Positions 17,589-26,795 of a stretch of 46,511 nucleotides of DNA are shown piece by piece. Both the position numbers and the translations under genes were made by a program. Numbering within the stretch: position 1 is the stretch's first letter; every line of letters begins with the position of its first letter. The stretch is taken from assembly GCA_031296935.1 (NCBI GenBank), contig JAVDPD010000037.1, positions 1 to 46,511 on the forward strand, given 5' to 3'. Source of the DNA: Cerasicoccus maritimus (GTDB taxonomy: Bacteria; Verrucomicrobiota; Verrucomicrobiia; Opitutales; Cerasicoccaceae). The notes under the pieces were generated by a model, which was given only the letters and a program-made list of their open reading frames with translations, ran no database searches and was not told the DNA's origin.

Positions 17589-20500
17589 TTACCGGAGGAT
17601 GATGTTGGTGAGGAGGAGCCTAACCGGGGCCTTATGCATGCCAATGAAGACGCGGAGCTCTTCGATTTGAGCCGGGTTGAAGTTGGGCACGCTGGGATCG
17701 ATCTTAATGCTGATCGTTTCAGTGGCTCCGGGAGCGATGGTGGTCTTTTCGCTGACTGCCTTTTTGTTTTGATGCGTGTGACCGGGGTTCGCGATGAAGG
17801 CGAAGGTCTTGACCGGAGCGGCGCTTTCATTGGTTAGCGTGACGTCCACATACTGGTAGCCGCTGAGGTCCCAGAGACCACCTTCCTGGCGGAAGAACTG
17901 AATGCTCGGCCATTTGGGCGAGAGTTCGTAGTCGAGCACGAGGCCATTGGGGGCCTGGGAAAACTTCGTGAAACGCAGCTCGGTGTTGCTGGCGCTGACC
18001 TTGCTCAGGTCGAGCAGTTGGCTGCCCGTGGGCGCGGAGGCCGGGGCGCTGGATGCTGCGCTGGAAGCGGCCGGCGCGGATGTGTTTTGGCGAATGTATT
18101 TAATCTGACCGAGGCCGGTGCTGCCGGTTTGCACGCCATTGGCGGAGGAGGACGAGGTCGCAGACGCTTGTGGAGCGCCGCCAATTGAGGCGCCGCCACC
18201 AGCGGTGGTGATGCTGTTCACGCGGAGCGCGGCCGGGCCGTTGAGCTTGTCCACAAAGATGCGGAGGTAGCTGACATCGTTTGGACGGAACTTCGGGCTA
18301 TCGCTAAACTTAATATGGATGACCTTGGTGTCGCCAGGCGCGAGCATCACGTTGGCGTTGGCGCGCTTGCGGTCGGCATTGGTGTCGTCCGGATTGGCGA
18401 CGTAGGCTTGGGCGCGGAACTGGGTGCTGGCGATATTGGTCAGAGAGATGTCGAGGCCGCTGGCGGCGGAGAGGTCCCAACTGCCGGGAGCAAAGAAGTC
18501 CACACTGGGCCACTTGGGGTTGTTTTCGAAATCAAGGATCAGGTCGTTGCCCGCGTGCGTTCCCTTGGCAAAGCGGTAATCAAGGGCGGCGGTGTTGACC
18601 GTGGCCGGATCGATGAGCTCTACGCTGGTGCCAGCGAGCTGGGCGGGCGCTGCGGCGGAGGCCGGGCGTGGCGCCGTGCGGGCAGAAGCTTGCGGTGTTC
18701 CGGCAACCGGGGTGCCGACTGCCTTGACGCTGTTGATGCGGAGCTTTGCCGGAGCGGTGAGCTTGTCGGCAAAGACGCGCATGTAGTTGATGTTGCCCGG
18801 GTTGAAGTTGCCCTGGGCGTCGGCGAAGTTGATCTTGATCGTCTTGGTTTCACCACCGGTGATGTAGTCGCCGTTGCCAGCACGCATTTTGTTGGCGTTG
18901 ACGTCGCCATCGTTGGCCATGTAGGCGGTGGCGCGGTAAGTTTCGGAGCCTAGGTTGGTGATGGAGACTTCGACGCCGCCATTGGCGGAGAGATTCCAGG
19001 CGCCGCCGGGAGCGTAGAAGTCCACGCTCGGCCATTTCTTGCTGAGTTCGAAATCAATGATGATGCCGTCGCCGTCGCGGGAAGGCTGGGCAAAGCGGTT
19101 GGTGGTGGCGCCGAGGTTGATGGCCGAGAGATCGACACTCGTGCTGCTGCCAGCAGGGGCCGAGGCCATGGATGCGGGCGCTTCCTCGTAGGTCTTGAAG
19201 TATTCCAACATTTGGCCGCGGAGCTCGGAAGCGACGTCGGCATAGGCAATGTTTTCGGCCTGGTTGACGGTTTCCAGCGGGTCGGAATCGTAGTCGTATA
19301 GTTCGACGAATTCAACGAGGCTCGGATCGAAGGGCATCGTGGTGCGCCAGTCCTTGCCCATCCACATGACGTAGCGGTAGCGCTCGGTGCGGAGGGCATA
19401 GCCCATGGTGTTGCCGCGGCGGTTATACTGGCTGATGGAGTAGTCCTTCACCTTGGCCTTGGAGTCCTTGAGGACGGGCACGAGGCTGGCACCTTCGAGC
19501 TCGTAGGGCTCTTCCAAACCAGCGAGCTCAACGAGAGTCGGGAAGATGTCGACAAACTCCGTCATGCTGTTGACGACGCCAGGCTGGTAGCCGGGGGCGT
19601 GGATGATGAGCGGCGCGCGGGTGGCCTGTTCGAAATTACTGTGCTTGCACCACATGTCGTGGTCGCCGAGGTGCCAGCCGTGGTCGCCCCAGAGAACGAC
19701 GATGGTGTTGTCGGAGAGGCCAAGTTCGTCGAGCTTGTCGAGAACGCGGCCAATCTGGGCGTCGACGTAGGAAACGCAGGCGTAGTAGCCATTGATGAGG
19801 GCGCGGGCGGTGTCGTCGTCGATCGACGTGTTCCAGTCGCGGGTAATGTCGGAATAGGAGCGGAGCTCGCCATATTTGTGGTAAACCCAGTCCGGGGTGT
19901 TCTCGGCGTGTTCGCGGAACTCGGCCAGCGGGATGTTTTCCTGGTCATACAGGTCCCAATATTTCTTGGGCGCGACAAAGGGGAGGTGCGGCTTCATGAA
20001 GCCAACGGTAAGGAAGAAAGGTTCCTTGGTCTTGGCGTAGTCTTCGAGCTGATTGATGGCCCAGTTGGCGAGGGCACCGTCGGCGTACGCGTCGTCCGGG
20101 ATATCGAGACCTTCCATGGAGGGCATCGCGTTGTGCTCGGCCATGTATTTCATACGCTTGCGCCAGTCGCGGATGTTCTCAGCCTGCATTTCGGCGTAAA
20201 CGTCCTGCTCGTGCTCGCCTTGATAGAATGCGTTGTCGTGGGCGGGAACCTTGAAGCCTTCGGCATAGGGAAGGTCTTTCTTGGAAGTGAACGGCACGGA
20301 CCAGGATTCCGGGTGCTCATTGCGGGCGCCGTGCATGACCTTACCGGAACCGGCGGTCGTGTAGCCGTTTTCCTTGAAGAGCTGTTGCATGGTGACGGCG
20401 CTTGGGTTGGAGTCCTGGATTTGCGTGCGGAGGTCCCACACCTTGGTGGAGTCCGGGCGGAGGCCGGTAAACATGCTCATGCGCGATGGCGCGCAGACGG

Positions 20501-20720
20501 CCTGTTGGCAATGGTTGTTGACCATCAGGGAGCCGCTGTCGGCCAGGCGGTCGATGTTGGGCGTGATGGCCATGGAATCGCCGTAAGCGCCGATGGTCGG
20601 CTTGAGGTCATCTACCGACAAAAACAGCACGTTGGGACGATCAGCGGCGCTGGCGGTCAACGCGCAGCAAAATGCGGCACCAACGAGCGCCACTTTTAGA
20701 AAGGAACTTGGGATTTTCAT
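17589..20720 (-). CDS. secreted type I sulfatase with three C-terminal carbohydrate-binding-like repeats
   Basis: 1043 residues. A signal peptide (1-25) is followed by a sulfatase domain (about 27-520). The metal-binding Asp pair is in LSVDDLKP. Cys76 in CAPSR fits the C/S-x-P/A-S-R formylglycine motif, so this is a Cys-type enzyme needing maturation. The iduronate-2-sulfatase-like pattern continues with WGDHGWHLGDHDMWCKHSNFE. Three homologous domains of about 135 residues follow (roughly 530-665, 700-840, 900-1043), each with a KWPS-hydrophobic-F ... WDLS/WNLS core, and separated by Ala/Ser/Pro linkers. They resemble the CBM-like domains of agarases. It probably desulfates an extracellular algal polysaccharide. 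The nearest gene, 284 bp away, is a hybrid kinase. Confidence 0.85.
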   Translation of the reverse strand: MKIPSSFLKVALVGAAFCCALTASAADRPNVLFLSVDDLKPTIGAYGDSMAITPNIDRLADSGSLMVNNHCQQAVCAPSRMSMFTGLRPDSTKVWDLRTQIQDSNPSAVTMQQLFKENGYTTAGSGKVMHGARNEHPESWSVPFTSKKDLPYAEGFKVPAHDNAFYQGEHEQDVYAEMQAENIRDWRKRMKYMAEHNAMPSMEGLDIPDDAYADGALANWAINQLEDYAKTKEPFFLTVGFMKPHLPFVAPKKYWDLYDQENIPLAEFREHAENTPDWVYHKYGELRSYSDITRDWNTSIDDDTARALINGYYACVSYVDAQIGRVLDKLDELGLSDNTIVVLWGDHGWHLGDHDMWCKHSNFEQATRAPLIIHAPGYQPGVVNSMTEFVDIFPTLVELAGLEEPYELEGASLVPVLKDSKAKVKDYSISQYNRRGNTMGYALRTERYRYVMWMGKDWRTTMPFDPSLVEFVELYDYDSDPLETVNQAENIAYADVASELRGQMLEYFKTYEEAPASMASAPAGSSTSVDLSAINLGATTNRFAQPSRDGDGIIIDFELSKKWPSVDFYAPGGAWNLSANGGVEVSITNLGSETYRATAYMANDGDVNANKMRAGNGDYITGGETKTIKINFADAQGNFNPGNINYMRVFADKLTAPAKLRINSVKAVGTPVAGTPQASARTAPRPASAAAPAQLAGTSVELIDPATVNTAALDYRFAKGTHAGNDLILDFENNPKWPSVDFFAPGSWDLSAASGLDISLTNIASTQFRAQAYVANPDDTNADRKRANANVMLAPGDTKVIHIKFSDSPKFRPNDVSYLRIFVDKLNGPAALRVNSITTAGGGASIGGAPQASATSSSSANGVQTGSTGLGQIKYIRQNTSAPAASSAASSAPASAPTGSQLLDLSKVSASNTELRFTKFSQAPNGLVLDYELSPKWPSIQFFRQEGGLWDLSGYQYVDVTLTNESAAPVKTFAFIANPGHTHQNKKAVSEKTTIAPGATETISIKIDPSVPNFNPAQIEELRVFIGMHKAPVRLLLTNIILR

Positions 20721-20797
20721 AGGGAAAACAATCGCGGATTAAGTTGCCTAAAGCCTGTTACTGGCGATGGGCGAAGACAATGTCGGCCCGTTGAAAC

Positions 20798-20803
20798 ATT
20801 ATA
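20798..20803 (-). promoter_or_regulatory. candidate -10 box for the sulfatase gene
   Basis: TATAAT on the minus strand lies about 78 nt upstream of the sulfatase ATG. A convincing -35 hexamer at the right spacing is not visible, so this is only a candidate. Confidence 0.3.
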
Positions 20804-20808
20804 CATTG

Positions 20809-21004
20809 GAGGCGGATGTCTGAGGTCGGAGATTAGAAGTCGGATGCCGGAGGGCGAGGACGGGGGGTGGGGTTTGGGGACGATAAAACAACGTCCAGGT
20901 AAAATATAGCCTAACTGCGGTGAATTACAAAATCACTTTGCATTCCGATAACTGATCTCCGAACTCAGATATCTGGCCCCCGACATCCGTCCCCGACCTC
21001 CGAA
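20809..21004. repeat. inverted array of GGTCGGAGAT-type repeats
   Basis: The left arm (20818-20850) contains TCTGAGGTCGGAGATTAG. The right arm read on the other strand (20940-20970) contains TCTGAGTTCGGAGATCAG. Outer segments also match inverted: GGCGGATGTC on the left and GACATCCGTC on the right. The core of about 90 bp is unrelated. The array fills most of the gap between two leftward genes and its right end touches the hybrid kinase stop. Confidence 0.55.
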
Positions 21005-24000
21005 CTACTTCAACGTGGGCGCGTGGCGTAGGGCCGCTTCGAGCTCTTGGGGCTTGAGGGGTTTGTGGAGGAAGTCGTTCATACCGGCTTCGATGGCGGC
21101 ATCCTTATCTTCCTTCATGGCGGCGGCTGATAGACCGATGATCCAGGGGCGTTCGCCTTCGCCGCTCATGCGCCGCATTTCACGGGTGGCGGCTAAGCCA
21201 TCTACGTTTGGCATTTGGACGTCCATGAGAACCAGGTCGTAGGGCTGTTTACGGTGGAGGTCGAGCGCTTCCTTGCCATCGGTAGCGCTGTCCGCGGTGC
21301 AGCCCAGGCGTGTGAGGATAAATTGAACGACCTTGCGGTTCACGGGGTTATCCTCGGCCAAGAGGATACGTCCTTGGTAGTCGAGTTCATCCAGTTCGGC
21401 GTCATTTTTTACTTTGAGGCTGTTGGGGTCGATGATTCTGGAGGCGATTGTAAAGTGGAAGATTGTGCCCAGCAGCCGAGAGCTTTCGCACCAGATTTTA
21501 CCGCCCATGAGCTCCACTAAGCGTCGGCTGATGGCCAGTCCAAGTCCGGTGCCACCATGACGTCGTGTGATGGAGGCGTCTGCTTGCACGAAGGGCTCGA
21601 AGATGGTGTTTGCCTGTTCTTTGCTGAAGCCGATTCCGGTGTCAGACACGGAAAAATGCAGTTCCACGCTGTCATCTGCGAGGCGCTTGGCCGAGAGCTT
21701 AACGGTCACGCGGCCTCGGTCTGTGAACTTGATGGCATTACTGATTAGGTTGACGAGAACTTGGCGAATGCGCATTTCGTCCCCCAGGACTGCTGGGGGC
21801 ACATCGTCCTCAATGCGGTGGATGAGCTCGAGCTTTTTCTCATCGGCGTGGGTGGAGTAGAGGGTGAGCGCACCCTTAATGATCGAGGCGACGTTGAGTG
21901 GTCGTGGGTCGAGAGCCAAGCGACCGGCCTCGACTTTTGAGTAGTCGAGGATATCATCAATGATAGTCATTAGTGAGCCGCTACTGGTCTCAATGGTGTC
22001 GACAAAGTCTTGTTGTTCAGTGTTCAGGGTGGATTCTTTGAGCGCTTGAATCATCCCGAGTACGCCGTTCATAGGGGTGCGGATTTCGTGGCTCATCATG
22101 GCCAGGAATGCGCTCTTGGCGCGATTGGCGTCTTCGGCGGTATTTTTGGCTGCGATAGCGTCCTGTTCTGCACGCTTTTGTTCGGTGACGTCCCAACTGG
22201 AACCGATGATACGCGCGGGTTGGCCATTGTCATTGAGCTGGACCAGGGCGTTGCCCGTGATGTAGCGGATATCGCCGCCAGGCCAGGCTATGCGATAATT
22301 TAGCCGATAGTTACCGCCGCGTTCCATTGCGGTTTCAAGAGTGCTTTTAAACATGGGGTAATCCTCGGGGATAATAACGCGGGACCAGCAACTGAGGGAG
22401 TGGCTTAAGCGTTTGGGAGGCAAGCGATAGATTTCGTGCATGATGCTGTCCCAAACGAGGGATTGCAGCTCAAAATCATATTCCCAAATACCGATGCGGG
22501 CAGAGCTGGTGGCGAGCTGGAAGCGTTGATACAGGTGGGAAAGTTCTTTTTCGGCTTTTTTGCGTGAGGTGATGTCCATCGCGGCTCCGCGGTAGCCGAT
22601 CAGTTGCCCGGAGTTGTCAAACATCGGCACGCCACTGATGGTCAGCCACACAATGCTGCCATCTTTGCAGACGTTGGGCAGCTCGAAGTTGCTAAATATT
22701 TCGGTGTTCTGAATGTGCAGGAGCATCTCGTCCTCAAGCACTTTCTCATAGCCTGGTTGGATGATATCCATTGGATGCAGGCCGACGAATTCCCCTGCGG
22801 TGTAGCCAAGTATGTCCTGCACGCGGTCGGTGGCGTAAGTAAAGACTCCATCAATATCGTGCTCCCAGATGAATTCATTGGCGGCGTTGCTGATGTCGCG
22901 GAAGCGGCGTTCACTTTCCTCGATGCGTTCGCGGTCCAGCCGCCGGGTGGTGATATCATTGGTGATCGCAATGAAGTTAACTAAATTGCCCTTGATGTCG
23001 TGAATCGGCGTGGCTTCGACTTCCGCCCAGAAGGGCACACCTGATTTGCGATAGTTTAGAATCTCCACGTGGAAGCCCTTGCCATTGCGCACGCATTTGC
23101 GCATGTGATCGACGATAGCTTTATCTGTGGCGGGGCCTTGAAGTATCGAGCCGGGGCTTTTCCCTGTGACTTCGTGCATGTGATACCCGGTCACTTTTTC
23201 GAACGCTTTGTTGACCCAGCTGAGTTGCCCTTGGGCGTCGGTAATGACGACGCCGGTTGTCGTCTTGCTGGCCACGAGGGAGAGACGTTTAAAGGCTTCT
23301 TCCTGTTTTTTTCGTTCGGTGATATCGGTGTGGGTGCCGAGCATGCGAACTGGTTTGCCGTCGGCGTCGAAAACGGCTTTACCGCGTGAAAGAATCCAGA
23401 CCCAATCCCCATTTTTGGCCTTGAGGCGAAATTCCAGCTCCAATTGCTTGGTTTCACCCCGCATGTATTCTTCGATTAGCTCCATCGAGCCGGGTTTATC
23501 GTCGGGGTGTACCAAGCGTTTCCAGCTATCAAAATGGTTGACGACCTCATCTGGCTTATAGCCAAGCATGCTCTTCCAACGGTCTGAGAAGTGGATGACA
23601 TCTGTCGCGAGATCCCAGTCCCACACGCCGTCGTCACTGCCTTCGATGGCAAGCTGCCAGCGCTCTTCTTTATCTTCGATGACTCGTTCGGCGGCGACGA
23701 GCTCTTTAATGTCCTGGGTGATGCCATATCGGCGGAGTTCTCCACCGTCTGGGCGTCCCATCGTCGCAGTTAGCCGCAATTCGTGTGGTTCATCATCGAT
23801 GGGATTGATGCGAATACGCACAGTGCGGGTTTCCCCTTCGGCCAGAGGATCATAAAAAATGGATTTTGCCGCATTGATATGCTCCGGGGCGATAATGGAA
23901 AATATTTCGTGGAGGGTGATTTTGGGCTCCTCCTCCATGTTGAAGAGCTGGCGCAGCTCGGGTGAGATGATCAATTCGTCGGCTCTGGCGTCAATTTCCC

Positions 24001-24172
24001 AACTGCCCATTTTGCCCAGTAACTGGGCATTGGCGTGAGAAACTTGCAGACGCTCTAGTTCGGCAATGCGTGCGTCCTTGGCGCGCAGAGCCTCCCGCAA
24101 ACGTTTAATTTCAGCGTTTGGATCAGAAGACATAGCTGCCTCAGGGGCGGCAGACGATGGGCTGTCGTCCAT
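21005..24172 (-). CDS. soluble hybrid histidine kinase with five PAS domains
   Basis: 1055 residues with no transmembrane helix, so probably cytoplasmic. After an N-terminal coiled coil (about 18-45) come five PAS/PAC units (about 45-160, 165-290, 300-410, 420-545 and 550-675). Several end in the typical DITERK/DITSRK/DVTEQK linker. HisKA carries the phosphoacceptor in MMSHEIRTPMNG, and HATPase_c has NLISNAIKF, DTGIGF and GGTGLGLAISRRL. A C-terminal receiver domain has its Asp in LVLMDVQMP and Lys in FLHKPLKP. Phosphate would pass to an unlinked Hpt protein, not found here. The ligands are unknown. Confidence 0.92.
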   Translation of the reverse strand: MDDSPSSAAPEAAMSSDPNAEIKRLREALRAKDARIAELERLQVSHANAQLLGKMGSWEIDARADELIISPELRQLFNMEEEPKITLHEIFSIIAPEHINAAKSIFYDPLAEGETRTVRIRINPIDDEPHELRLTATMGRPDGGELRRYGITQDIKELVAAERVIEDKEERWQLAIEGSDDGVWDWDLATDVIHFSDRWKSMLGYKPDEVVNHFDSWKRLVHPDDKPGSMELIEEYMRGETKQLELEFRLKAKNGDWVWILSRGKAVFDADGKPVRMLGTHTDITERKKQEEAFKRLSLVASKTTTGVVITDAQGQLSWVNKAFEKVTGYHMHEVTGKSPGSILQGPATDKAIVDHMRKCVRNGKGFHVEILNYRKSGVPFWAEVEATPIHDIKGNLVNFIAITNDITTRRLDRERIEESERRFRDISNAANEFIWEHDIDGVFTYATDRVQDILGYTAGEFVGLHPMDIIQPGYEKVLEDEMLLHIQNTEIFSNFELPNVCKDGSIVWLTISGVPMFDNSGQLIGYRGAAMDITSRKKAEKELSHLYQRFQLATSSARIGIWEYDFELQSLVWDSIMHEIYRLPPKRLSHSLSCWSRVIIPEDYPMFKSTLETAMERGGNYRLNYRIAWPGGDIRYITGNALVQLNDNGQPARIIGSSWDVTEQKRAEQDAIAAKNTAEDANRAKSAFLAMMSHEIRTPMNGVLGMIQALKESTLNTEQQDFVDTIETSSGSLMTIIDDILDYSKVEAGRLALDPRPLNVASIIKGALTLYSTHADEKKLELIHRIEDDVPPAVLGDEMRIRQVLVNLISNAIKFTDRGRVTVKLSAKRLADDSVELHFSVSDTGIGFSKEQANTIFEPFVQADASITRRHGGTGLGLAISRRLVELMGGKIWCESSRLLGTIFHFTIASRIIDPNSLKVKNDAELDELDYQGRILLAEDNPVNRKVVQFILTRLGCTADSATDGKEALDLHRKQPYDLVLMDVQMPNVDGLAATREMRRMSGEGERPWIIGLSAAAMKEDKDAAIEAGMNDFLHKPLKPQELEAALRHAPTLK

Positions 24173-24295
24173 AGGGGATTACATTCAACTAAAATTGCCT
24201 CAGAATTACCACTCTCAAATCAACAAACTTGTAACGGGCGGATTGCGCAGTTTTTTGTTTATCCGACGCGCCAATCCTGCCTAGTCTCCTGAGAT

Positions 24296-26266
24296 ATGGC
24301 TACTGTCTTGGAAAAAATTAAGCAGGCCGAAGCAGATGGTAAACTGCTGGCCTCTTCTGTGGAAAATCTTGAAGCCTTCGTCTCCGGCGGCTTCCTGCCC
24401 GATTGGGCTTCTGCTTCCATTGTGGAATTGGTAGACGCCGGTGAGTGGGAAGAGTTGAATGACCGCTTCTTTCAGCAGATGAAGTTTGGCACTGGCGGCA
24501 TGCGCGGGCGCACCATCGGTCGTGTCTCTGCAAAGTCCGAAACCGGCACGCCTGGCCATCAGGACAGTCCGGAGCACGCCGCAGTTGGCACGAATGTGCT
24601 GAACGACTTCAACGTCGCTCGCGCCGTGATCGGCCTCTACCGCTACTGCGCCGAATACCTGAAGGAAGAAGAAATCTACGACGTGCCGAAGCTCGTCATC
24701 GCGCACGATGTGCGTTACTTCTCGCGCCACTTCTGTGAGCTCGCCGCGAGCACCTGGACCAAGCTCGGCGGCCTCGCCATGATCTTTGAAGGCCCACGCT
24801 CGACGCCGGCTCTGTCCTTTGCCGTGCGCGACCTCGGTGCGACCGCTGGCGTGGTCATCACTGCCAGCCACAACCCGTCGCACGACAACGGTTTCAAGGC
24901 ATATTTCAACGACGGCGCGCAAGTCGTCTCCCCGCACGCCGAAGGCATTATCGACGAAGTTCGCTCGGTGGAGTGGAGCGAGCTGCCGGAGTTCCTCGAT
25001 GTGGACATCAGCAAGGTCGTCACGCTGACGGAGACTGCCGACGAAGCCTACCTCGACGTGCTCGAAGACAACGTGCTCGATCCCGACATTCTGGAAGAAA
25101 TCCACCCGAAGGCCGTCTTTACGCCGATTCACGGTACCGGCGGCGTGGCTTCTGTGCCGCTGCTCAAGGAGTTCGGCATTGAAGTGATCGACGTGGCCGA
25201 GCAGTGGGTGATGGACTCGCGTTTCCCGTCGGTTAAGTCGCCCAATCCGGAAAACTCCGAGGCGCTGTCGATGGCCGTTGCCAAGGCTAAGGACGTCGGC
25301 GCGGACCTCGTGCTCGCCACTGACCCGGACTGCGACCGCATGGCCCTCGCTGCTCCCGACAAGAATGGCGAATGGACCCTTTTTACCGGCAACATGACCG
25401 GCTCCATGCTCGCGGAATACCGCGTGAAGACCCTGCAGGAAATTGGCATTTTGCCGACCGAGGGCACCGAGCACGCCGCGCTGATCAAGACCTTCGTCAC
25501 CACGCCGCTGCAGGAAGAGATCGCCAAGGCCAACGGCCTGAAGTGCATCAATACGCTGACCGGCTTTAAGTGGATCGGCGAAAAGCTCGGCATCTACCAG
25601 AGCGAGCTTGAGGAAAAGATGTTTGAGGAAGAGGGTATCGCGCTCGACTACGAACAGACGGATCTCTCCACCCGCGCCCAGCTCTTGCTGGAATACAGCA
25701 CGTTCTACGTGTTTGGCGGTGAGGAATCCTACGGCTACCTCGCCAGCGACCGCGTTCGCGACAAGGACGCCAACGCCGCCTGCCTGATGATCTGCGAACT
25801 CGCGGCCTACCTGAAGAAGAGCGGCCTTACGTTCCAGGAATACCTCGACGCGATCCACCTGAAGTATGGCTACCACCTGGAGTCGCTGATCAACATTTAC
25901 TTCGAAGGCGCATCTGGTGCGCAGGCAATCCAGAACATCATTGCCAGCTTCCGCAACGATCCCCCGAAGGAAATCGGCGGTATCGGCGTCAAGGAGATGA
26001 TTGATTTTGGCAAAGACGACCTGAAAGACGCCGACGGCAAGAAGATCCCGAAGGAAAATTTCTATTTCTTCACGCTCGAAAACGGCTATAAGTTCGCGGC
26101 TCGTGGTTCCGGCACCGAGCCGAAGATCAAGTTCTACTGCTTCGGCAAGGAAGACGTCGCCTCGGCGGAAGATTTGCCCAAGGTGCAGGAGGAAACCAAG
26201 GCCAAGCTCAAGGCCATGGAAGCAGCTATCGACGCAGCAGCTCGGCAACGTGCCGTTGCACCCTAA
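24296..26266 (+). CDS. phosphoglucomutase/phosphomannomutase family phosphosugar mutase
   Basis: It interconverts hexose 1- and 6-phosphates through a phosphoserine enzyme. The 656-residue protein has the active-site loop TASHNPSHDNGFKAYF, the Mg-binding loop ATDPDCDRMA, the sugar-binding GGEESYGYL, and the phosphate-binding RGSGTEPKIKFY. It is longer than the usual 570-620 residues of PgcA-type enzymes. The last residues (ARQRAVAP) are encoded by a 15-nt palindrome just before the stop, so the tail may be an acquired extension. It stands alone, divergent from the five-PAS kinase, and ends at a clear terminator. Confidence 0.92.
   Translation: MATVLEKIKQAEADGKLLASSVENLEAFVSGGFLPDWASASIVELVDAGEWEELNDRFFQQMKFGTGGMRGRTIGRVSAKSETGTPGHQDSPEHAAVGTNVLNDFNVARAVIGLYRYCAEYLKEEEIYDVPKLVIAHDVRYFSRHFCELAASTWTKLGGLAMIFEGPRSTPALSFAVRDLGATAGVVITASHNPSHDNGFKAYFNDGAQVVSPHAEGIIDEVRSVEWSELPEFLDVDISKVVTLTETADEAYLDVLEDNVLDPDILEEIHPKAVFTPIHGTGGVASVPLLKEFGIEVIDVAEQWVMDSRFPSVKSPNPENSEALSMAVAKAKDVGADLVLATDPDCDRMALAAPDKNGEWTLFTGNMTGSMLAEYRVKTLQEIGILPTEGTEHAALIKTFVTTPLQEEIAKANGLKCINTLTGFKWIGEKLGIYQSELEEKMFEEEGIALDYEQTDLSTRAQLLLEYSTFYVFGGEESYGYLASDRVRDKDANAACLMICELAAYLKKSGLTFQEYLDAIHLKYGYHLESLINIYFEGASGAQAIQNIIASFRNDPPKEIGGIGVKEMIDFGKDDLKDADGKKIPKENFYFFTLENGYKFAARGSGTEPKIKFYCFGKEDVASAEDLPKVQEETKAKLKAMEAAIDAAARQRAVAP
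26245..26259. repeat. 15-nt palindrome GCAACG-TGC-CGTTGC inside the mutase 3' end
   Basis: Perfect 6-bp arms and a 3-nt loop. It matches the copy at 9608 except for a paired change in both arms, so pairing is preserved. It lies within the coding sequence and ends 4 nt before the stop codon. Confidence 0.6.
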
Positions 26267-26304
26267 GATTTTCGCAGCGCGGAATTTCTCCAAATATTCG
26301 ATAC

Positions 26305-26334
26305 AAAAGAGTCGATTAACGTCGGCTCTTTTTT
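26305..26334 (+). terminator. rho-independent terminator of the phosphosugar mutase gene
   Basis: AAAAGAGTCGA (26305-26315) pairs with TCGGCTCTTTT (26322-26332) with one G-T wobble, followed by further T residues, about 40 nt after the stop. Confidence 0.85.
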
Positions 26335-26408
26335 ATGCGAAGAAGCCGCATTGCAAAAGCACATACACGCTTGACCACCTTTAGCTTTCAGCAATGATTA
26401 ACTGTGCT

Positions 26409-26660
26409 ATGCGAATGCCACTTATCATCTCTACCTGCCTGACTGTCGGGGCGCTCTTTTTCACTGCTTGCGGCGATGAACCCGAAAAGGACATTGAAGC
26501 AACTCCGGTTGGCTCGGTCCTCACGGGGGAAACGGAAACGGCCGAAGGCTACCTGAAAAAAGTCGAAGAAGGCAACAAGGCTCGTCAGCAGGAGCAGGCT
26601 TACGAATCTCCCTATGATCGTGAGGAGCCAGGTCGCACCGGCTTAACTGACCGCTACTAA
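26409..26660 (+). CDS. small lipoprotein of unknown function
   Basis: About 83 residues from the ATG at 26409, chosen because it gives a compact lipoprotein signal (MRMPLIISTCLTVGALFFTAC); the ATG at 26394 would add five residues. Cys21 would be lipidated and becomes the mature N-terminus. The mature 63 residues are polar and charged, with a coiled-coil-like stretch around EGYLKKVEEGNKARQQEQ and no known domain. The lipid-attaching enzyme Lgt is encoded 2.4 kb downstream. A palindrome begins at the nucleotide after the stop codon. Confidence 0.75.
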   Translation: MRMPLIISTCLTVGALFFTACGDEPEKDIEATPVGSVLTGETETAEGYLKKVEEGNKARQQEQAYESPYDREEPGRTGLTDRY

Positions 26661-26717
26661 GCAGCGTCCCGCTGCACCGGTGGATGCGTTGCATCCGGAT
26701 TTGCGCATTGCGCAAAT
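26661..26717. repeat. cluster of three short hairpins after the lipoprotein gene
   Basis: GCAGCG-TCC-CGCTGC (26661-26675) starts directly after the TAA stop. GGATGC-GTT-GCATCC (26682-26696) follows, then ATTTGCGC-ATT-GCGCAAAT (26699-26717). All have 3-nt loops and perfect arms of 6, 6 and 8 bp. No T run follows, so they do not look like ordinary terminators. Confidence 0.6.
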
Positions 26718-26795
26718 GATCTATCCAACTGAATGAGGTGGCGCGGATCGTCCCCGATACGTAGTTTCATCTGATCGGCTCGGATTGTTTCATTC

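Noticed and set aside
19599..20699. 366-residue open frame antisense to the sulfatase
   Set aside because: Shadow of the sulfatase catalytic domain; no start context or motif.
24281..26293. 670-residue open frame antisense to the phosphosugar mutase
   Set aside because: It mirrors the highly codon-biased mutase gene on the other strand. Its peptide is a Val/Gly/His/Arg-rich shadow with no motif, while the mutase has all active-site motifs.
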